Assembly: GCA_002771315.1 (NCBI GenBank)
Contig: PCSF01000210.1
Location: 214 to 8,794, forward strand
DNA from: Desulfobacterales bacterium CG23_combo_of_CG06-09_8_20_14_all_52_9
GTDB taxonomy: Bacteria > Desulfobacterota > Desulfobacteria > Desulfobacterales > UBA2156
Reading direction: 5' to 3'
Length of the DNA: 8,581 nt
The position numbers and the translations under genes are program-made. Below, piece after piece: positions 6,837 to 8,581 of the stretch. Under the pieces are notes generated by a model, which was not told the origin of the DNA, ran no database searches, and saw only the letters and a program-made list of their open reading frames with translations. Numbering within the stretch: the first letter of the stretch is position 1; each line of letters opens with the position of its first letter.

Positions 6837-7744
6837 AATCCTCGAAGCTTGTCAGCCTTTCCGAAGCTGTATCCCGCCTGGTGCCCGACGGCGCTTCTGT
6901 TGTCATGGGATGTGCGCTGGAAGCGCTTATCCCCTTTGCGGCCGGACATGAAATGATCCGCCAGAAAAAGAAAAGCCTTACGCTCATCGGCCCCATATCC
7001 GACATTCTTTTCGATCAGCTGGTGGGCGCCGGATGTGTTGAAAAAATCCGGGCGGCCTGGGTGGGAAACGTCATTACCGGATCGGCATATAATTTTCGAC
7101 GAGCTGTGGAAGGCGGGAATCTGAAGATGGAGGATCATTCCAACCTCACCCTGGCCATGGCGCTTACGGCCGGGGCCATGGGCGTTCCCTTCATGCCCGC
7201 GCGGACGGCCCTGGGAAGCGATCTGTTCCGGACCAATTCAGGGCTGAAGACCATCACCTGCCCATTCACCGGCAATATCTTGACCGCCATCGCCGCCCTG
7301 TTACCGGACGTGGCAGTCGTGCATGTCCAGCGCGCCGATGTCTTTGGAAACGGCCATATATGGGGAAATCTGGGTGTCACAAAAGAAGCCTGCCTGGCCA
7401 GCCGCCACGTGATCCTTACGGCCGAGGAGATCGTGGATTCACAAGTGATCACCGGCGATCCCAACCGAGTCATCGTCCCGGGCTTTCGTGTTTCCGCGGT
7501 AGTCCATGCTCCCTGGGGTGCCCATCCTTCTCCGGTTCCGGGGCATTATAACCGGGATCATCAGGCCTTCATCGATTACCGGAACCGGAGCCGGACCGTG
7601 GATGGCTTTGAGGAGTGGAAAAAAATGTGGGTGGATCCTCTTCGGGATAGCCGAACTTACCCGGAGCTTCTCGGGAAAGAGCGCGTGAAAGCCTTGGCCC
7701 TCAAGCATCATCTTCCCTCCGTGCCGGTGGATTACGGGTATTGA
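6833..7744 (+). CDS. gctA: Class I CoA-transferase, alpha subunit (glutaconate CoA-transferase type)
   Basis: Class I CoA-transferases move CoA between carboxylic acids through a glutamyl-CoA intermediate formed on the beta subunit; the alpha subunit shapes the CoA and acid site. The 303-residue product resembles Acidaminococcus GctA (about 320 residues). Shared segments are LTLIGPISDILFDQLVGAG near 49-67, NLKMEDHSN at 96-104, a GVPFMPARTALGSD segment at 117-130, VAVVHVQRADVFGNGHIWG at 160-178, and PWGAHPSPVPGHY at 227-239. The ATG overlaps the dehydratase stop by four bases (ATGA), a sign of translational coupling. gctB follows after 16 bases. A related subfamily, IpdA, opens steroid rings in mycobacteria, but the match here looks closer to GctA. 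The acid substrate is not shown by the sequence. Confidence 0.87.
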   Translation: MKSSKLVSLSEAVSRLVPDGASVVMGCALEALIPFAAGHEMIRQKKKSLTLIGPISDILFDQLVGAGCVEKIRAAWVGNVITGSAYNFRRAVEGGNLKMEDHSNLTLAMALTAGAMGVPFMPARTALGSDLFRTNSGLKTITCPFTGNILTAIAALLPDVAVVHVQRADVFGNGHIWGNLGVTKEACLASRHVILTAEEIVDSQVITGDPNRVIVPGFRVSAVVHAPWGAHPSPVPGHYNRDHQAFIDYRNRSRTVDGFEEWKKMWVDPLRDSRTYPELLGKERVKALALKHHLPSVPVDYGY

Positions 7745-7760
7745 GGAAGACGCGAAGGAA

Positions 7761-8540
7761 ATGACCGAAAATTATACTCTGCCCCAATTGATGGTGGCCG
7801 CGGCGGCCCGGGAGATTGCCGACCATGAAGTGGTCTTCGTCGGCATGCGGCTTCCGCTTTTAGGATTCCTTTTAGCCGGAAGCACTCATGCTCCCCATGC
7901 CGTAGGTGTCTATGAACTGGGCGTCGTTCGGGACACCCTTTCTCCAGAGCCGATTATGACGATGGGGGACCTCCCCAACCTCACAGGGGCCTGCTGGCTT
8001 GCCGACACGATCGATATAATGAGCCTGCTTCAAAAGGGTCTGGTGGATATAAGCTTCATCGGCGGCGCCCAAGTGGACCGGTTCGGGAATTTGAACACCA
8101 GCTACATCGGCGGGTTCCAATCGCCTGCCACACGCCTTCCGGGAAGCGGGGGTGCCTGTGACCTGGCCTGCCTGGCCAAACGGCACATCATCGTCATGAC
8201 CCATGAAAAACGCCGGTTCAAAGAAAAAGTGGATTATATTACCTCTCCGGGATACGGGGACGGCGCCGGATGGAGGGAGCGCGTAGGACTCCCCCGCGGA
8301 GGGCCTCGTGCCGTCATCACCACCCTGGGTGTCCTCCGGTTCGATCCGATGACTTGCGAGATGGTTCTTGTTTCCGTCCGTCCCGGCGTTTCCGTGGAGA
8401 CGGTAAGCTTCCATACCGGATGGCCCTTAAAGATCGCACCGGATCTTTCGCAAACACCGGCTCCAACGCAAGCGGAATTGGCCATGATTCGACGCTTTGA
8501 CCCCGAGGGGTATTGGACCGGCTCTGATAAGAACCTGTGA
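7761..8540 (+). CDS. gctB: Class I CoA-transferase, beta subunit (glutaconate CoA-transferase type)
   Basis: This subunit carries the catalytic glutamate of class I CoA-transferases. The 259-residue product aligns well with Acidaminococcus GctB (about 266). E52 in GVYELGVV falls where GctB has its catalytic E54 (VESG). VGMRLPLLG at 27-35 matches GctB VGTGLPLIG. GGAQVDRFGNLNTSYIGG at 101-118, PGSGGA at 127-132, HEKRRFKEKVDYITSPGY at 148-165 and WRERVGLP at 171-178 are hallmark segments. IpdB, the steroid-ring hydrolase relative, lacks this glutamate as far as I recall, so a true transferase is favoured here. The ATG at 7761 gives the family-like start MTENYTLPQLMVAAAARE. The nearest purine-rich sites (GAGGA at 7743-7747, GAAGGA at 7754-7759) are poorly spaced, so coupling to gctA is likely. 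Only 41 bases follow its stop in the window, with no clear terminator. Confidence 0.88.
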   Translation: MTENYTLPQLMVAAAAREIADHEVVFVGMRLPLLGFLLAGSTHAPHAVGVYELGVVRDTLSPEPIMTMGDLPNLTGACWLADTIDIMSLLQKGLVDISFIGGAQVDRFGNLNTSYIGGFQSPATRLPGSGGACDLACLAKRHIIVMTHEKRRFKEKVDYITSPGYGDGAGWRERVGLPRGGPRAVITTLGVLRFDPMTCEMVLVSVRPGVSVETVSFHTGWPLKIAPDLSQTPAPTQAELAMIRRFDPEGYWTGSDKNL

Positions 8541-8569
8541 TTAAAAGTCGCTTCTGAAATTTTTTAGAC

Positions 8570-8581
8570 CGGTATCGGTAT
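8570..8581. repeat. Two tandem copies of CGGTAT at the window edge
   Basis: CGGTATCGGTAT fills the last 12 bases. It may continue outside the window, or it may be chance. No gene is seen between the gctB stop and this point. Confidence 0.3.

Noticed and set aside
8542..8568. Possible terminator after gctB: AAAA and TTTTTT around a short spacer
   Set aside because: The potential stem is only A-T pairs with no GC core, so it does not qualify as an intrinsic terminator.

Overview
The window carries the 3' end of a bacterial spc/alpha ribosomal-protein region, followed by an unrelated three-gene metabolic cassette. All genes are on the + strand and are tightly packed. No gap between genes exceeds 300 bases; the largest is about 156 bases, between rplQ and the cassette. 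No tRNA, rRNA, CRISPR array, transposase or integrase was found. The host looks like a mid-GC Gram-negative bacterium, most likely a deltaproteobacterium (Desulfobacterota, in the range of sulfate reducers and syntrophs). That placement rests on remembered similarity of SecY and RpoA and on the glutaconate-CoA-transferase-type genes, so it is an inference and not a computed result.

Region 1 (1-5666) runs: tail of rplO (L15), secY, map, infA, rpmJ (L36), rpsM (S13), rpsK (S11), rpsD (S4), rpoA, rplQ (L17). The order is the classical bacterial one except that adk, often found between secY and map, is absent: secY and map are separated by one base. rpsM and rpsD start with TTG, each behind a strong Shine-Dalgarno sequence. 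S4 and L36 are both the zinc-binding (cysteine-containing) forms. L17 has a lysine/alanine-rich tail of about 64 residues beyond the usual core. A 9-bp hairpin sits between rpsD and rpoA. A strong rho-independent terminator at 5724-5757 closes the operon.

Region 2 (5823-8540) holds a PLP-dependent serine/threonine dehydratase (serine racemase-like, no ACT domain), then the alpha and beta subunits of a class I CoA-transferase of the glutaconate CoA-transferase (GctAB) type. The dehydratase stop overlaps the gctA start (ATGA), and gctB follows after 16 bases, so the three genes are probably one transcript. A plausible role is amino-acid catabolism: deamination of a hydroxy-amino acid to a 2-oxo acid, with CoA transfer to a carboxylic acid. 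The sequence does not fix the real substrates.

Most of the window is ordinary core genome. The points most worth a second look are the dehydratase/CoA-transferase pairing, the L17 tail, the missing adk, the rpsD-rpoA hairpin, an 18-bp perfect palindrome inside rplQ, and an 11-bp direct repeat across the dehydratase start. I see no convincing evidence of a wholly new biological system.
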